Source: Onchocerca volvulus
Taxonomy: Eukaryota; Nematoda; Chromadorea; Rhabditida; Onchocercidae
Assembly: GCA_000499405.2 (NCBI GenBank)
Contig: HG738138.1
Coordinates: 4,576,368-4,640,367 of the forward strand
Direction: 5' to 3'
Length of the DNA stretch: 64,000 nucleotides
Each line of letters opens with the position of its first letter. Positions within the stretch are counted from its first letter, which is position 1. Below the pieces are notes generated by a model. That model was not told where the DNA came from, searched no databases, and was given only the letters and a program-made list of their open reading frames with translations. Made by a program: the position numbers and the translations under genes. Below, piece after piece: positions 1 through 14,300 of the stretch.

Positions 1-3000
1 TTAGCTTCTGTCGAGAAAGGTTTCACTTTTTCATCAATTTTACGACCTGTGAGTAGATGGCTTGTTCCGTCCAAGTTATCTTCATACGATGTTCCCTCTT
101 CTGATATTAGCTTATCAAAACTTATTCCTTTATTTTCTACTAATCCAATGTCTGATGTCGATGTTATCATTGGTTGATTTTCATAGTTTTCTGGCACCTC
201 TATCTGCAAGTCTTCCTTGAATAGTATCTCTGTCTGCATGCTTTCGCTGAGATTTTCTGCTGAAACTCGGTCCTTGCAACTATTTTCGGAAACGTTGTAC
301 AAGTTTTCAGGAAGCGAAATATTCATCTGCTCATCCGCAGAAATAAAAAGAGCACTCTGATCAGCTGGAGATGGCGAATTCAGGGCTGTATAATACAGTT
401 TATCCTGTGCATTCGGCGTGCTCATTTCTGATTCAGATTCACCCAATTTGATCAAACTTTTTTGATAAGTTTCAACTACAAAAGGTATAGTTGTTTCCTT
501 GCTATCTACTTCTTCTTCATCTTTCTGTTTTGGTTCATTTAGATCCTTAGTTGGAATGTAATCGGTTCCTTTTTTAAGATTTAGTTCCTCTGCCACCGTT
601 TCTTGCATCAAAGCAGCTTCAACACACTTTTCAGTAGCTGCTGGCGATGTAAACTGTAGGTAATCTATATCAGGAAGTTGCTCGATCGATGTCTCCCCTA
701 AATCGTTTTTCACAATATAATCAGAAACCTTTGATATGCCGAGGTCCGTCAAATCAGCAGGGGCCAAAATGATTTCTCTAGCAACCGTTGCAGTTTCCTT
801 CGAAAGTTTCAAAGGCTTTTGGGATTGGTCTGCAAATCTGTCATCTCGAATTTCTGTCCATTGTTGATCTTTCAACGGATCTTCCTTCACACTTAATTTT
901 CTAGCCTTTGCATCGCTATTTGTCTTATTATGCTCCACGTTTGTAATAATGTTACTGTATTCTTGGATTTGATCCAAAAATAGACTAGGTTCCTGAGATA
1001 CTTCCATCTTTCGTTCTTTTTTAAATTTCTTCTTCGGTGATAGTGATGTAGATTGCTCCGATGCAGCTACTGAATCAGACCTGGACAGATTCCATTCTTC
1101 CACCTTTTGGGTTCCAACAGTTGGTATCACTCCTGTACAAGTGATGTTTTCTTCTAACTGATGCTCTAGTAGCTTTTCCATATCATCTTGTATTTCATTT
1201 AACGATTCCTGCGTCTGTTGCGGTGTGATTTCCTTTTTGCTCACCCGCATAGCTTCCTCTTCTTTCGTCTGTAGCCCTTTTTCTGTCAGATTAGATATTG
1301 ACTTACCCATTTTCTGCAAATCTTTGTCTTCTGTTTTCCATTGTTTCGCCTTAGTTCCAGTCATATCATCTTTTCCATGTGCCGGATGACCAACTACCAA
1401 ATCTGTAAACGAAACTTCACTTGAAATCAATTCATCTCTAAGAAATGGTTTCCTGTCTTTACATTCTTCCTTCGCTTTCGCTGATGGAAGTTCAGCAGTT
1501 AGCTGTCTATTCTCTATTTCAGATTGTATTTCTGGTGGACACAAAAATGCTTCATTCTTAGCATCTTCTTTCGTTCCATCTATATTATTAGAAAATTCTG
1601 CAAAAAATTCAGTCTGTCCATAACTCCCAGAATCACTGATATCTGTCAGCGAGTCCTCTACGATTTGTTCTTTGATAACTTGCCCAGCAAACCCAAATCC
1701 ATCTTGCTTATCAACCTCCATAATTGCATCTTTTCTAACTATTCTCTCCTCTTCTACTTCCGAATGATAACCCTTAATTTCCTTTTCTAATATGCTAATG
1801 TCTTCTTCAGATGCTGTCTTTTCATACACATTTAATGGTGTTATAATGGATTTCTTTTCTTTAAGAAGTATATGCTTTTCTTCCGTTTGGGGTGCTGAAT
1901 ATTTTTGCTCGGAAAATGTTTTATGCTTGTTTTCATCAAGAACCATAAATTCTTCTTTTTCTGTTAATTTTTTTAGTAAGATACCACATTCCTGTTGAAA
2001 AATATCTTTAAATTTTCCCGTTTTGATTTCATCCAAATCTTCTGTTACGTACAGCTGATCTTTCTGCTTCGCCAAAGACATGTCCCCAGCAAATACATTA
2101 TATTCCTTTTTTTGGGATACTGCGGGTTCTTCTTCATCAATAACTAGTTCTCTAGACATACAGGTACCGTTCTCCCTAAAAGCATCCCGCTGGAGAATTA
2201 TATTCTCCAATGATTTTGCTTGAACTTTCTCCAACTCACTTGTCTTGAGAAGCTGTTCTTCAATTTCCGCTTTTGTTGGAGAAACTTGTTTGAATGCTTT
2301 TGTTTCATTCTGGCTCTCCTTAACTTCATCTTGATCAGCTTCAAACGACAGTGTGTGTGCCTTTCCTTGTAGCTCTATGTGTTCTTCTTTTGTAGTTGGT
2401 TCTTTGGATATTATAGCACCATATTCCTCGAGAACCTCTCTATCCGGCATAACATCTTCGAATGGTACTGTTTTAGTTTCTTCTAAATCTTCTGTTCTAG
2501 TTAACTGATCCTGAACTTCCTTGAATTCTATTCCAGCTTCCGTTTCAATATGTTCTTCTTTTGTAGTTGGTTCTTTGGATATTATAGCACCATATTCCTC
2601 GAGAACCTCTCTATCCGGCATAACATCTTCGAATGGTATTGTTTTAGTTTCTTCTAAATCTTCTGTTCTAGTTAAGTGATCGGCAACTGTAGTTCCTATT
2701 GTTGTGAGAGCGGCAGGTGTAGTAGTCACACTTGTTGAAACTAGATCGGCCTTTTTATCAAAGTAGAAAATTCCGGTTTGGAAAGTTTCATCGCTTTTAT
2801 GGTTGCCATTGATTACAGTCTTATCTTGCCTTAGATTTTCTTGTCTCGCAGTTTCAGATATTATCCTGTCTGAATAAATATCTGACGTTTCGCACTGCAC
2901 TGTTTTGGCTTCTTGTTCATATTCCGTTGAAACGTTGTTTTCTAACATCACTGCTTCATGTGGCTTTAACTCAACTTCTTTCAGATTTTCTGATCCAAGA

Positions 3001-3464
3001 GGCTTAAACTGATCCTTTTCAATAATTGTTGTTTCGAGGCTATCATTTTCTGATTCTAAAGGCTTTTCCTTCCTACTTTTTTGTTCTGATAAAATCTCTA
3101 CAGTTGGTCTCTCTTCAGCATCTTTTTCTTGACTTTCATTCGTGGCTTCTAGTGATGATATAGATCTTTTCTGCTCGGCAAATATTTCATGTTGAGAAGT
3201 TGTTGACTCCTTTGTCCCAAAGTTCTTTTGTCCTAAAATGTTGTATTCCTGAAAATATTTTGATACTTTGGGTTTTTCATATGATTTGTATCTATACTCA
3301 TTTAATATCTGTTCTATTTGCATTCTCATCGTATCCTTATCAGATGCTTCTAGAATATCCCTTGTTCTACTGCCTATTTTCCGCTTTTCCAGATGTATTA
3401 CTATATTCTCAATATATTCCTCAACCAGTCTTTTTCCAGCTTCCGTTCCGTTTTTACCTCTCTT
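1..3464 (-). CDS. unc-44: unc-44 giant-exon ORF, distal part (open to the window edge)
   Basis: One minus-strand frame appears open from 3464 to position 1, about 1154 codons, with an upstream TAA at 3467-3465. I read several lines codon by codon and met no stop. The product is rich in Glu, Lys, Ser and Thr, of low complexity, with runs such as [19 protein letters not shown] and [19 protein letters not shown], as in the giant tail of neuronal ankyrins, which binds or spaces microtubule and cytoskeletal partners. It has no signal peptide or membrane segment in the parts read. It contains a near-perfect in-frame duplication (2380-2681). How it is reached from the upstream exons is unclear because of the disrupted block. 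Confidence 0.82.
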
Positions 3465-5266
3465 TTAACCTCCTTCCCCCCCCCATTTCATTTCTTGACA
3501 TTGCTGTTGCTCTACTTCACATTTTCTTTTCTCTAAACATTTTCCAATTTTGGCTATAAAATTTCGATAGTATCTTCTATGGTTCCGATATGCTTACCGC
3601 TTCGCTCTCCTTTTAAGCGCTTCTCTAACATCTCGTCTTTTTCCCTTCCAGCAAGTGTTAAATTTATTATTGTTTCTGAGATATCAAAAGATATGGATGC
3701 AGCTAATAAATGTTTGTCATCGGATTCTCCTTGCTTCCCTTCTTTAGCAACATCTGATCTTCTGATGGATGATTCGGGCGGAAGTATTTGTCTGTATCTT
3801 CTTTTTCTTCCGCACTGCTTGTTAACTTCCAAGAAATTATACGCTTTCCCATTTTCTCGATTTTGCTATTTTGCGGATAATTCGCACTCGTTCATGCTTT
3901 CCACTTGCAACGCTTTCTAAAGCTTTATCGCATTTCATTACTTGTCTCTCTCTATTTTTACAAAATAAGTCCACGTTCTCAATATCAAGATCCCATTCCG
4001 AACTTGCTTCGTTCAAATGCTTAATATTTACAGCGGCATTCTTTATTTCGCCTATTTCCTTCCATTTCCTTTCTTCATCTTCCATGCCCTTCTTCTACGT
4101 CCATTCACTAAACTGAAATGCTGCATCAGAAATAGTAATATTTTTCCTGTCACTTCTACCGCATCAAAATTCACTTACATCCTTAACACGAACACTCCTC
4201 ATTACTTAGAGAAATAATTCCATTATCAGCATTAACTTTCGATTCTTCCTTTTTTTTATGTCTTTCATTTCTATACGTACTAACTGGTGAGAATCTTGCA
4301 ATCTTTAAAAACTTCCAACTTTTTTTTGAATATTTTTTGATGTCTCTTCAATATTTTCAGACCAGCGTTCCGAAATTCCCTCAATAACTTTCTCGAACTT
4401 TAATTTCCCTTTATCAGGCTGACCTAAATGTTTGCTGATATTTTTCATCATCCTCGCTTATAATAGCCTCTCCGTGCAACTGTCCTAAAGTAACTGTGGC
4501 ATTGATTTCTATTATTGATCTTTTTCTTGCGGGTTCAATTTGCCCTAAAGATTCTTCACTTGCCAGTTTTTCTATAGCAAATATTAAAACTTCTTGCACT
4601 GATTTTTCCTGCCATTCTGTCCGAAATGTAGGAGACTCCTCCATTTAATAAGCTTCCTCCGTTATGGTTTCCACACTTTTAATGTCCCATTCTTCTTCCC
4701 TTTTTAACTGTCGATTCAAGATATTCAGACATTTTTTTACGCTGTTCTCTTTGTACTAAGACACGAAACGAACTACTAAAATGTAATTTTTCTCTAAAAA
4801 TTTTTTTTTCCTGTTATTTCGACTTTTTGCTTTTCCTCCGTCATTCTTGGGATTTTCAAGTCCACTTTTTTATGCGGAAATCCCCTTCATTCAGAATTCC
4901 CGGTCTATCTAAAGTACATAAATTTTTCAAAATGCGGTCGATCCACGCAAATGTCGCTAATTCTTTCCACGCTTTCATCCCCTTTCTCTTATTTTCATTA
5001 AATGTTTGTCCATTGTCTCATCATGCCCCAATCTATTATTTATAGTTTGCAAGAGCCCTTCCACAACTTCGTAAGTTTTCGAAGATTTTTCTCCAATTCT
5101 GGGTAATGTCATGGGAATTTTCATCTCTGATTTTATGGTTTCTGCTTCCTTTTTAATTACTATTGCAGGTTATGAAGATTATGAAGATTTACTTGGAATT
5201 TTCCCCCTCCTCCATTTCGTTTGTTTTCTAAGTATTCTTCTTTCGTTTTCTAAGCATCCTACTTTG

Positions 5267-5334
<68 letters not shown>

Positions 5335-8300
5335 AATTTCATATCACTTCTACCTCTTCACTTCCTGAATCTTTCACAGAACTCATTCCAACTTTTTTGT
5401 TCTAACTGCTCATATTCGCTGTTCATTTCATCATACCTGTTTTTGAAACAAATCCACCGGCGACACACTGCTTAGAGAAACATAAGATTGCATCATTCCA
5501 TCTACTTTTTCGGAGCCCTAATCCAAAAGTAGTTTTAAAGAGGTTAGTTCAAAGATATTCTTGACAAATCTTTTATTTAAAAAACTGTTCTTTCCAGCCA
5601 ATTCTTCCTTTTTCAAAACGTCTTCGTATTTTTCACTTTTATCCTTACCTCTGTGATCTGTAACTAATTGTGACCCTTTCTGTCACTTCATATGGAGCTA
5701 TCTCTTCTTTCTCATTCTTGAAATTAGTATCAATGTCTGGAAAATATTCAGAAACAGTTTTTTTTTTTCACTAATAATGTCTCTTCTTGTTTCACTTTTT
5801 CTCTTTTCATCTCTAGGAATTTTTGCAATTAAACTGCCCCCTTTCTTATCAGACTTTGTAGATACTCGTGCGAATGAATTTTCTGCTTCTTCAAATTGCC
5901 GATTCCTACTGCAAATTCGATTTCTTCTTTGGATAGCACCTATCATTTCTTCAGATAGAGCTAGTGCGCATAATTCAGACATAATTATTGGTTCTTCATC
6001 TCAATTTCTAGTTCTTCTTTGAATACAGAATTTCCTCCATCCTCAGTTTCATGTGTTAGCATTTTCTCTTGGATAGAATTTTCTTTCGCTCCTGAATGCT
6101 CGTCCTTCTTATTTTACGATAACTCTTATATTTTCTATTGGGCGATATTTTTTTTTAGTACAGGAAATTTTATATCCTTTACCTTTCCGATGTACGAGTA
6201 TTTCAGCGTCCTCAAAATCAGTGTTTTCAGTTTTCTCTGAATCTTTTTGTTGTTCCTCGTGACAGCAAAGTTATGGTTTTGGAAAACATGTCAATTGCTT
6301 ATATAACAGTGTTTCAATAAGGCATTGATTTTTCGGCAGACGTATTTTTCCAAATCATATTTCTCAAAAGCTGTTTCTGTTACATCTACATTTGTTTCGG
6401 CAGGTGCATTTTCTACCGTTTTTGTAATTTCATTATTTAGACATTTATCATCTTCCCCTGTTACATCGACAAAGCTTTTTATAATCTGCTCATTCGTTGC
6501 TTTCCTACCTTTCCAAACTTCATCGATAAGGAAGCCATCTCTTTCAATAAACCAATTTTGATTTCATGCAACTCGTCGGTTTTTGTCGGTCTTTTTTCGT
6601 CTTTTTCATTTCTAATTAACTGGATCCAGCCACGCTAAACTCGCGCCTATTGAATGCAACGTTGTATGGAAATTTCAAATCAGTCGGTGAAGAACTTGAA
6701 ATATTGTGTAGAAATGAACAGTGCAGGAAATAAACGTGGCCAATAAACTTAGTTCGCTCACTTACTTTTACCCGTCATAGATGTTACAAGTAAAAAAAAA
6801 AAAGTATATCTATATAAAAACACATACCTATTCGAATGCAACGTTGTGTCAAAATTTCAAAGCAATCGATGATGAATTTGCAACGTTGTGACAAAAGTCA
6901 CAACGAACTTTTACACTTCTATTTATATATAATGTTTTATAGTACCAGAGTTGGTACCATTCTTTTTTTCCTTTTTCTCACAAGCTTCTGCCAAAAAAGA
7001 TACTAAAAAAAAAAAAAAAAAAAAAGAGCTCTTCGAGTTCTTGTTTCGAAATTTGATTCCCAAGTGACCATTAGTTCTTTGTCAGGTTTATAAGTTAGTT
7101 TACTCAACATTAGTCTTTTGTTCTCATCATATGAGCTTCCTCAAGTTCTACATACATTACTTTGTAATCCTTTATATAAAAATGTCGTTCACTAGGCAAG
7201 TTGTACATACCTTGAATTATTGTCGTTTGCAACAATGTAAAGGTTTTTCCTGTTGCTCAGTGAGATCTTCCTCTCGGTTCATATTTCTTATATCTCCCCC
7301 AGTTTTTAATTATTCTGGTTGCAAAATCTTTTTACTTATTTCAGATGTTGCCTTTCACTTCATTTTTTCTTTGAAGATGATATGATTGTATGCTTCTTCC
7401 ATGGATTGTTATTCCTACTACACATTCCATTTCTTCGGATTTCTCCAGCATATTTGATTCTTTAAGCAAGTCATTTTCTGTGACAGTAACTTTGCTCTAT
7501 TAAGAGCGACTTTTTTGATTCACCGATTTCGTACAGTATTCCATTCTCCCTGGTGATTCCAGCTTTACAGTCTCTCTCTTTATTATTTCCAATTAATTCA
7601 CATTGTAGATTTCTTCGCAGGCTTCTCTAGTAATGCATCAGTGATATTTAATTTATCAGGCAATGATACTTCAGTTTTGCTCATTTCTTTACGAAGTGAT
7701 AGAATAATCACTTCGGATTCATCAATTCTTTTCTTCAAGAAATCTAATTCCGGTCTTTCAGTATCAGATGTCACTGCAGATGCATCACCACTTATCTCGT
7801 TAGTTAGGTATTCTTCACCTTTCATCACTTTAATATATATCAAGGTGTTCTTCACCTTTCATTCTTTAGTATATATCATCTTTTTCAGTTAATTCTTTAC
7901 AACATATGCGTTCATTTTCCTTGAGTTTCGGTTTTCCCATGTATCGATTAACCATATACTGTAGCATTTGTGTTTTATCCTTTATTGTTTCGTTTTCCGG
8001 AAAAATTGTTTTTTAATCCGAAGGGCTCTTCAGTTGGGACTAATATTTGCCATGTAGTACTTTAGGAATCTAGTGTTATTCCCGCAGGAGTTTTCTGTGG
8101 TATAGAAATACTTCTTTTGATCGGATTTCTTTTCACCTGACTTCAGCTTGCTTTGCAAGATACTCTTTAGCATCAATGATTCCGCATCAGTGATTTCCCT
8201 CCTTCAATTGCATGGATTTCAGAACATGCTTTTTAGTCCCCTCGCCGTGTTATTACTTTTTGTACCTTTTAATTTGTTGGATTTATCTAGCTGCGTTACT

Positions 8301-11300
8301 ATTTGTTACAAATCAATTCCTAAAGGAATAACTGGTTCCGTAACTTTTTGTGCCGCTCCCGTCTCAACTATTTTCTGGAATCGTCTTTGCATAATCACTT
8401 CTAATTCATTAGGAAAACAGTGCTTTGTTCTTATCCCCATTTAGTCAATTATTGCCTTTCTATATTTCTTATGCTTTTATTCTCATTTTTCTGTTTCGTC
8501 CGTTCTGAACCCGCTGTTTCCACCGTATCGCTATGTTTACTAGATATATGTTTTCCCGCAGCTATCCCGCCTGATTTATACTTGTACTTTTGGACATTAT
8601 ACTTGTCTTTATGAGCTTTATCATACCCGCAGTAAGTCCTGCTTTTTGCTTTTATCACCCCGTTTAACTGACCAATCTGTCTTTTCAATTTGAACGAAAA
8701 ATAACTTGCCAGTCTCCTTTGCACCTGACTGATCACTTTCCGGCTTATAAAATACTGTTTTCGGTTCATCATGAGATTCACTCGGTCCTTCTCGAAAAGG
8801 ACTGTGTCTCTCATGCCTTGGAACTTCCGCTAACTCTGATGGATTTTCTGATTTACGAATTGACGCAAGCTGATTATCCGTCGATAATGTTTCAAATATA
8901 GCAATACGTTTCTTGACCGAGCCTATCGTGTCAAGAGCAACTGGGACTCGTCCTGAAAAAATTTGTGTTTAAATTTCGGTCAATAAGTAAGAAAAACAGT
9001 GCATCACTTAATTTAAATAACAATATAAGGCGATTAAAAAAAAAAAAAAAAAAAAAGGAATCCGATGAACAACGTACTTCAACTAACTAACATTGCAAGT
9101 ATACCCTAAAATAAGGTCGAAAGAGTTCTGAACAGATGGATACCGCTAATTAGAAGTTCCCAATATCGCATACGCTGATTCGAGTAAAATGAAAAAGCAC
9201 TTGCAGTGTATCATGAATGTCATTATTTCTTTTCATGATTCAAACGGGTAGTACAATATTTTATGCATTTACTACGAGCGAATAATTCCGAAATCTCTGC
9301 ACAGATTTTCATCAAACCCATTTATTTAAAACTTTTCAAGGTGCCTTCATCACAAATAAAATGAATGCCCTCACTCCTGGCTTAAATGCGTTACATACAT
9401 GAGCGCTGATTCGGTAGTCTACACGATTTTCCATCCCTGAATACGCAGTTAGATCTACATTTGTGTTTGTCTGTTATAAGTACAAATATCATTTGTAATG
9501 TTTCAAATTTATCAAGTCGAAAATGTGGCTGAAAGATTATTTGAGACGCATGTGTTTTTTTTTGGGGTGCTATCAGTATTATTTCTATGAAATCCCAGCA
9601 GAGCGATTAATGTTGCTGGCATGACAATAATCCAGTAATATCAAAATAGTTAATTCATATTCCCAAAAATTTCATGATGATGAGAAAAGGGAGTACAAGA
9701 AAGTTTAACCAGCAGGTAAATGAAACGAAATACTTCACCGACAGGTATTGAGATTAAGGCATTTTGGAAATAGGGGTTGTAAAATACAGGGAAATGTAAT
9801 TCAGGGGTAGGTACAAGTATGAATATGCGACAAGTGATTCTGATAAGGAACTTCTTTTTCTCTAAAGGGAGAGGTTGGTTATGACCAATAAAAATGAGAT
9901 TTCATTCGACAAAATGAGCCAATTATTTCCACAAAATAAACTCCCAAATTCTCAACAGTCCATTATAACTCAAAAGAATTTTATACTAATTTGTGTCTTT
10001 GAGAGGCTTTGACTATGCAACAGAAAATTAAGAACTAGATAATTGTCATTAATAACATAGCATTGATGACTTACCCTCTGCAGTATAAGACTTTTAATTG
10101 AAAATGAAAACTGGGGGTCTTTCCCAGTTATTTCTCTTCTCTTTCTCCTTCTTCAATTTGCAAGGAGCAAGATTAGATTCACAACTCAAATCCGCAAAAC
10201 TATGAGGCATTTGCTTACCAAAAAAGGAAACTATTCAAAGCCTATTTCCAATTTCTTCCACCAACTAGGTGCACAATTTGTCCAACCATTCAGACGTTAG
10301 AGTTAGATTCACTTAGAAGCAGCAGCAATCCGAATTTTTGTGATTCATCTATTTCTAATACTTGAAAATGCATTTGCAATACTTTTAATTGGAAACAACA
10401 GATCTTAAGCCTATGAAGAGTTAAAAACTACACAGTTCCTCACCTTATCATCAGAAAAACTGAAATTTAGGTACTGCACATCTATTCAGAAAAACGTTAT
10501 AACAGAGTACAAGAAAACTGATGCTCTTTACACAGCCCTCACTTTTCTCGGTAACCCGTTTCCAAAACATTGAAAATTTTTTTGAGGGCATAAGTCGATA
10601 CTGAAATGCATTTATATTTCGGAAATATCTAGATCCACAGTTTTAACGAGGATATAAATGGATTCTTTTTCGGTATTGATAAGTAAACCCCTATGTAAAC
10701 GCATCAATTTTTAAAGCTTGTCAGTTTTTTAATGTAATATACGGATCGAGTAGAATACTGGTCAGTAGATGCGGCCGATGTATTTCTGAGATAATGGCCA
10801 AGCATTCAATTCCTATTCCTCAATCTTTACTCAAGTGAAAATTTGTCTTGAAGGAGCACAATAAAGAGCACAACTTTCTAATATCATATGAGACTGTTCA
10901 ATTACAAGATTCATTTCAACCTCCAGATGAAATTTAGCCAACAACCAAAAATATGAAGTGGTAATAAGAGCAGGCGTAGTGGCAATAGCAATTATGATGT
11001 TTGTGAAGATTGAAATGAAAAGAAAAATAAATGACAGCAAGAGCACAGTAAAGTTTGTTTTCCGAAGAATCAAAAAATGACAAAAAAGCATTGGCTGCAT
11101 CAGCAATTACCAAGTGATAAACATGCGCTTGAATAACTACAAGGAAGATATATGAGGAATATTAGCTGCACTAAATCCTAGACTGAGTTCATAGTTCATA
11201 ACTCAAGCAATCTGATTTTGAAAACTGCTCCGGAATGCGAGTTATAGCAATACCTTTCCCCAATCGTTTGTTTGTTTTTTTTTTTGTGGCTTTTCTCCCT

Positions 11301-14300
11301 TCCGTTTGTCTGCTAGGAAAAATACCTCAAATTCATGGGTTCTAGCTCAAAACTTAATAATGGGTTTTCACAATACCGGTCTATAATTTCTAATGGGTCG
11401 TGCAAACAGTACGATTTACCGTGATAACAAGAGACAGACCAATAATAGTGCTAAGACAAGCAAAGAGACAAGAAGAAAACGAAACTGCAATGTGTACAAT
11501 TAATGCTCTTGAAAGGCTATCGTTCTACTTTTGTTCTTATTGTTGTTACTGCTTGCTTGAATCCAGCTTCTGCTGTTGAATTGGTACCAAATGAATGTGC
11601 TGGTCACCAGGATCCACGCTGCCCGAGTACACCTGCTCGTTCACTTTCAATCGTATCAAATCTCCTGAATGAAGACCAAAAGGAAGAGTGAAAGAAGCAT
11701 CGAGTGAAAAGGACATAGCACCAACCAATAAACCAGTAACACAACACGTAACCAAAATAAATGCATTCTTGAGTAAAATGAAAACGTGAGCGATGAATGA
11801 CTAGTTGTTGTAATGAATGCCATCGGTTCACTGTAATAATAATTAAAAATTCAAAAATGAAACAAAAGCACGTCAGATCTATCGACTGAAAAGCTATGGC
11901 TTAAACAACGCTGAAAATAAACATAACCAAGCAAGATGACTACAACATAAACATCACAAAAACAAACAAACAAAAGTAAGTCCACTTTGAATAAACATTC
12001 AAATTTGCATAACGAAAAAAGTGCACTCCGCTACATGCAGCAATAGTAAAAGTTATATCACTAGAAAGCTGGCAAACTGCAAGACGTTCCACATAAATTT
12101 TTTTCATCTTTTACTCACCCGCATTCGACTCCGTCTTCTCTCCTGCAACACATTTTCAACAGTTCAATAGAAAACTAACAAATATTGGCAATGATAATGT
12201 CACTGCACTGTTGATGAGCAGTTTGGTTATATTGTTAGCTTATATCTAAATTTTCCGCTATTAATAATTTTATGCTTCTTCAAATCTCAAACTGCAGATC
12301 AAAAAGATTTAATTTCTTAAAAAAACAAGTCTTCTAACAGCTTAGATCAAAAGTTATTTGACCCGGATGGATCTACTCCTATAATTAATGACAAACTATA
12401 CCCGCCATAATTTAGATATTTATAAATTAATAATGCTAGCAAACAATACAGGGATAACAGAAAAGTCAAATATAACAAAGTTCTAAGTTTCAAACAAACT
12501 TCTGGTGAAGATGCTAGGTGATTCGCGCTAATAATTCTTCACCTTGTCTATCCTTTGTATTTAAAACGCACAGACGTGCACTACTTCTACACATCTTCAT
12601 ACTTTACGAGAGAAGCAAAAATCTATAGCAACTGATTTCGAATGAAAAAAATCCAGATCAAGAAAAGAAATTTCGCCAACATAAATTTATCAGAACGCAA
12701 TAAGCGTTTATGATTCTTATCGAAGCATTAACTGATGGAATTCTCCTCAGTTAAAGAAGTTACAGTTGCTAGCGACGCTTTCAAAAATGGCACGAGATAC
12801 TATAGAATTAGTGCACATTCACGCATTCATTTTAGATGAAAATATGAGTACAACTGCACTGAAAAAGCCAAATATCAACCTGGAAGTGTTGTCCTTGTCG
12901 TAGTTACAATGCGCGTCATCTTCTTTGACACAACCACAGAGTCGTCCTCATTTGTGTAGCCTTCCGCCATGGTTTCATGCTTTTGATCGGTTACTTGAAA
13001 TTAAAGAGATTTATTATTTAACAATTCTTATTCATCCAATAGATTATGCAGATATTCTTCGCACAATTCTCATTTCTACTTTCTCTTCCAACTCAGGAAT
13101 GAAAATATGAGAACTGCTGGATTCAGAAAGTCGCATAACAATATATTTTGATTATTCAAATGATAATTTCTAATGCAAAAAAAAAAGGATTCCTGATCAA
13201 AAATGTCTCTGCCGAATACATCATAAAACCAAAAAAGAAAAAAAAAAGCAAAAAATGATTCAAATTTCTGCTAAATACTTCATACACAGCAATAAACCTT
13301 CTTCTTTTCAATCAACATAAAATTCCTAATTAATGTTGATTGCAATAAAAGATGAAAGTTCTTTATTAAAACGAACTATAAAGATCAAACTAGAGAGAGA
13401 GCATACTGCCAACAACTTGCGATCTTATCAAGTATAAAGTAATGGAAAAATAACCTGTTGGAGCATTCGGTTCTGTAGAAGATAAAGGAGTTTCTGGTAC
13501 ACCTGAAATGCTACCCAGTGGTAAGTGAACAAGGAAGGTTAAGTTGCAAAGTGAAGCATTAGTTAGGAAAACAAATATAAGAAATGTTAATTGGTATAAA
13601 AGTGAATATGTCACACTAGAAACAAATCTGACTCATATTTGATATAAGTTGTTGTTGCAAGTGCTGCACTGTTGCTGCATCGAGACCTTCCATACCAGGC
13701 GTTTCCGTTTCAAAAACAGATTTCGTGGTAGTGACATGCTGGGAAGAATTAACACGAATCTGAATATCAGAAGTGGGTGATGCCGAAGCAAGCACCTTGG
13801 AGATAGCATTTGAAACATTAGTATCTGGAGGACAAACAGCCCCGGCAGCGCGTAATTCCTCCTCAAGATCCTGCAAACGACGGACTGCAGCTGCGTGTCG
13901 ATCAGGGTTGCTCATTTTCAGCGAACTCAAAATGAAGAGCAAACGGCCTATGACTGACTCAACAGATTGCTCTACCCTATCGAACTCCTCCTCATTTCCA
14001 CCGGCTTCGATTACTTGTGCTGCACCAGGACTTACAAACTGCACATATATTTTACATCCGGGTTCGTGATCTCCAGAAAGCAGTGCAGAAGCAAGCGATG
14101 CACTTCGTTTACGCTCAAACAAATCATTAGAAGCAATGGGCTTCATATCAGTATTTTGCTCATGCTTCGGTTCTAGCTCAAACTCGACCGGTGGATCCAC
14201 TTCTGTGGCCTCCCACTGTTGTATTGCACGAAAAGTTTCCTCATTCATACTTCCATCTTGAATTCCAGTAGTCAATAACGGAGCTTCAGAAGCACCACCT

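Larger units (their letters stand above)
3465..8620 (-). pseudogene. Frame-disrupted middle of the unc-44 giant exon
   Basis: The minus strand keeps the look of the giant exon (purine-rich, Glu/Lys/Ser-rich fragments) but not one frame. Coding-like pieces lie at 8814-8449 ([12 protein letters not shown]...), 7855-7598 ([20 protein letters not shown]), 5982-5698, 4644-4414 ([20 protein letters not shown]), 4085-3837 ([18 protein letters not shown]) and 3832-3554, spread over all three frames and separated by stops. It also holds a 60-base poly-T run at 5273-5332 and a short duplication near 7808-7878. Single-base errors alone are an unlikely cause, because nearly all exon junctions and the 3.46 kb ORF next door are clean. 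It may be decayed coding DNA that is now intronic. Confidence 0.6.

Noticed and set aside
3465..8623. General long-read indel errors as the cause of the broken giant exon
   Set aside because: Other genes and the neighbouring giant ORF keep phase almost throughout; local error at homopolymers is still possible and is listed as the refuting test.
1..8900. Many plus-strand ORFs over the giant exon (for example 3200-3559, 3579-3920, 8148-8444)
   Set aside because: Their Phe/Ser/Leu-rich products are the antisense of the Glu/Lys-rich minus strand; no family features.
10831..11106. Hydrophobic 91-codon minus ORF in the ankyrin intron
   Set aside because: AT-rich DNA easily gives hydrophobic ORFs; no motif, splice context or family likeness.
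11503..11691. Plus-strand 62-codon ORF starting with a signal-peptide-like segment
   Set aside because: It is antisense to the short ankyrin terminal exon, which has phase and context support; nothing else supports it.
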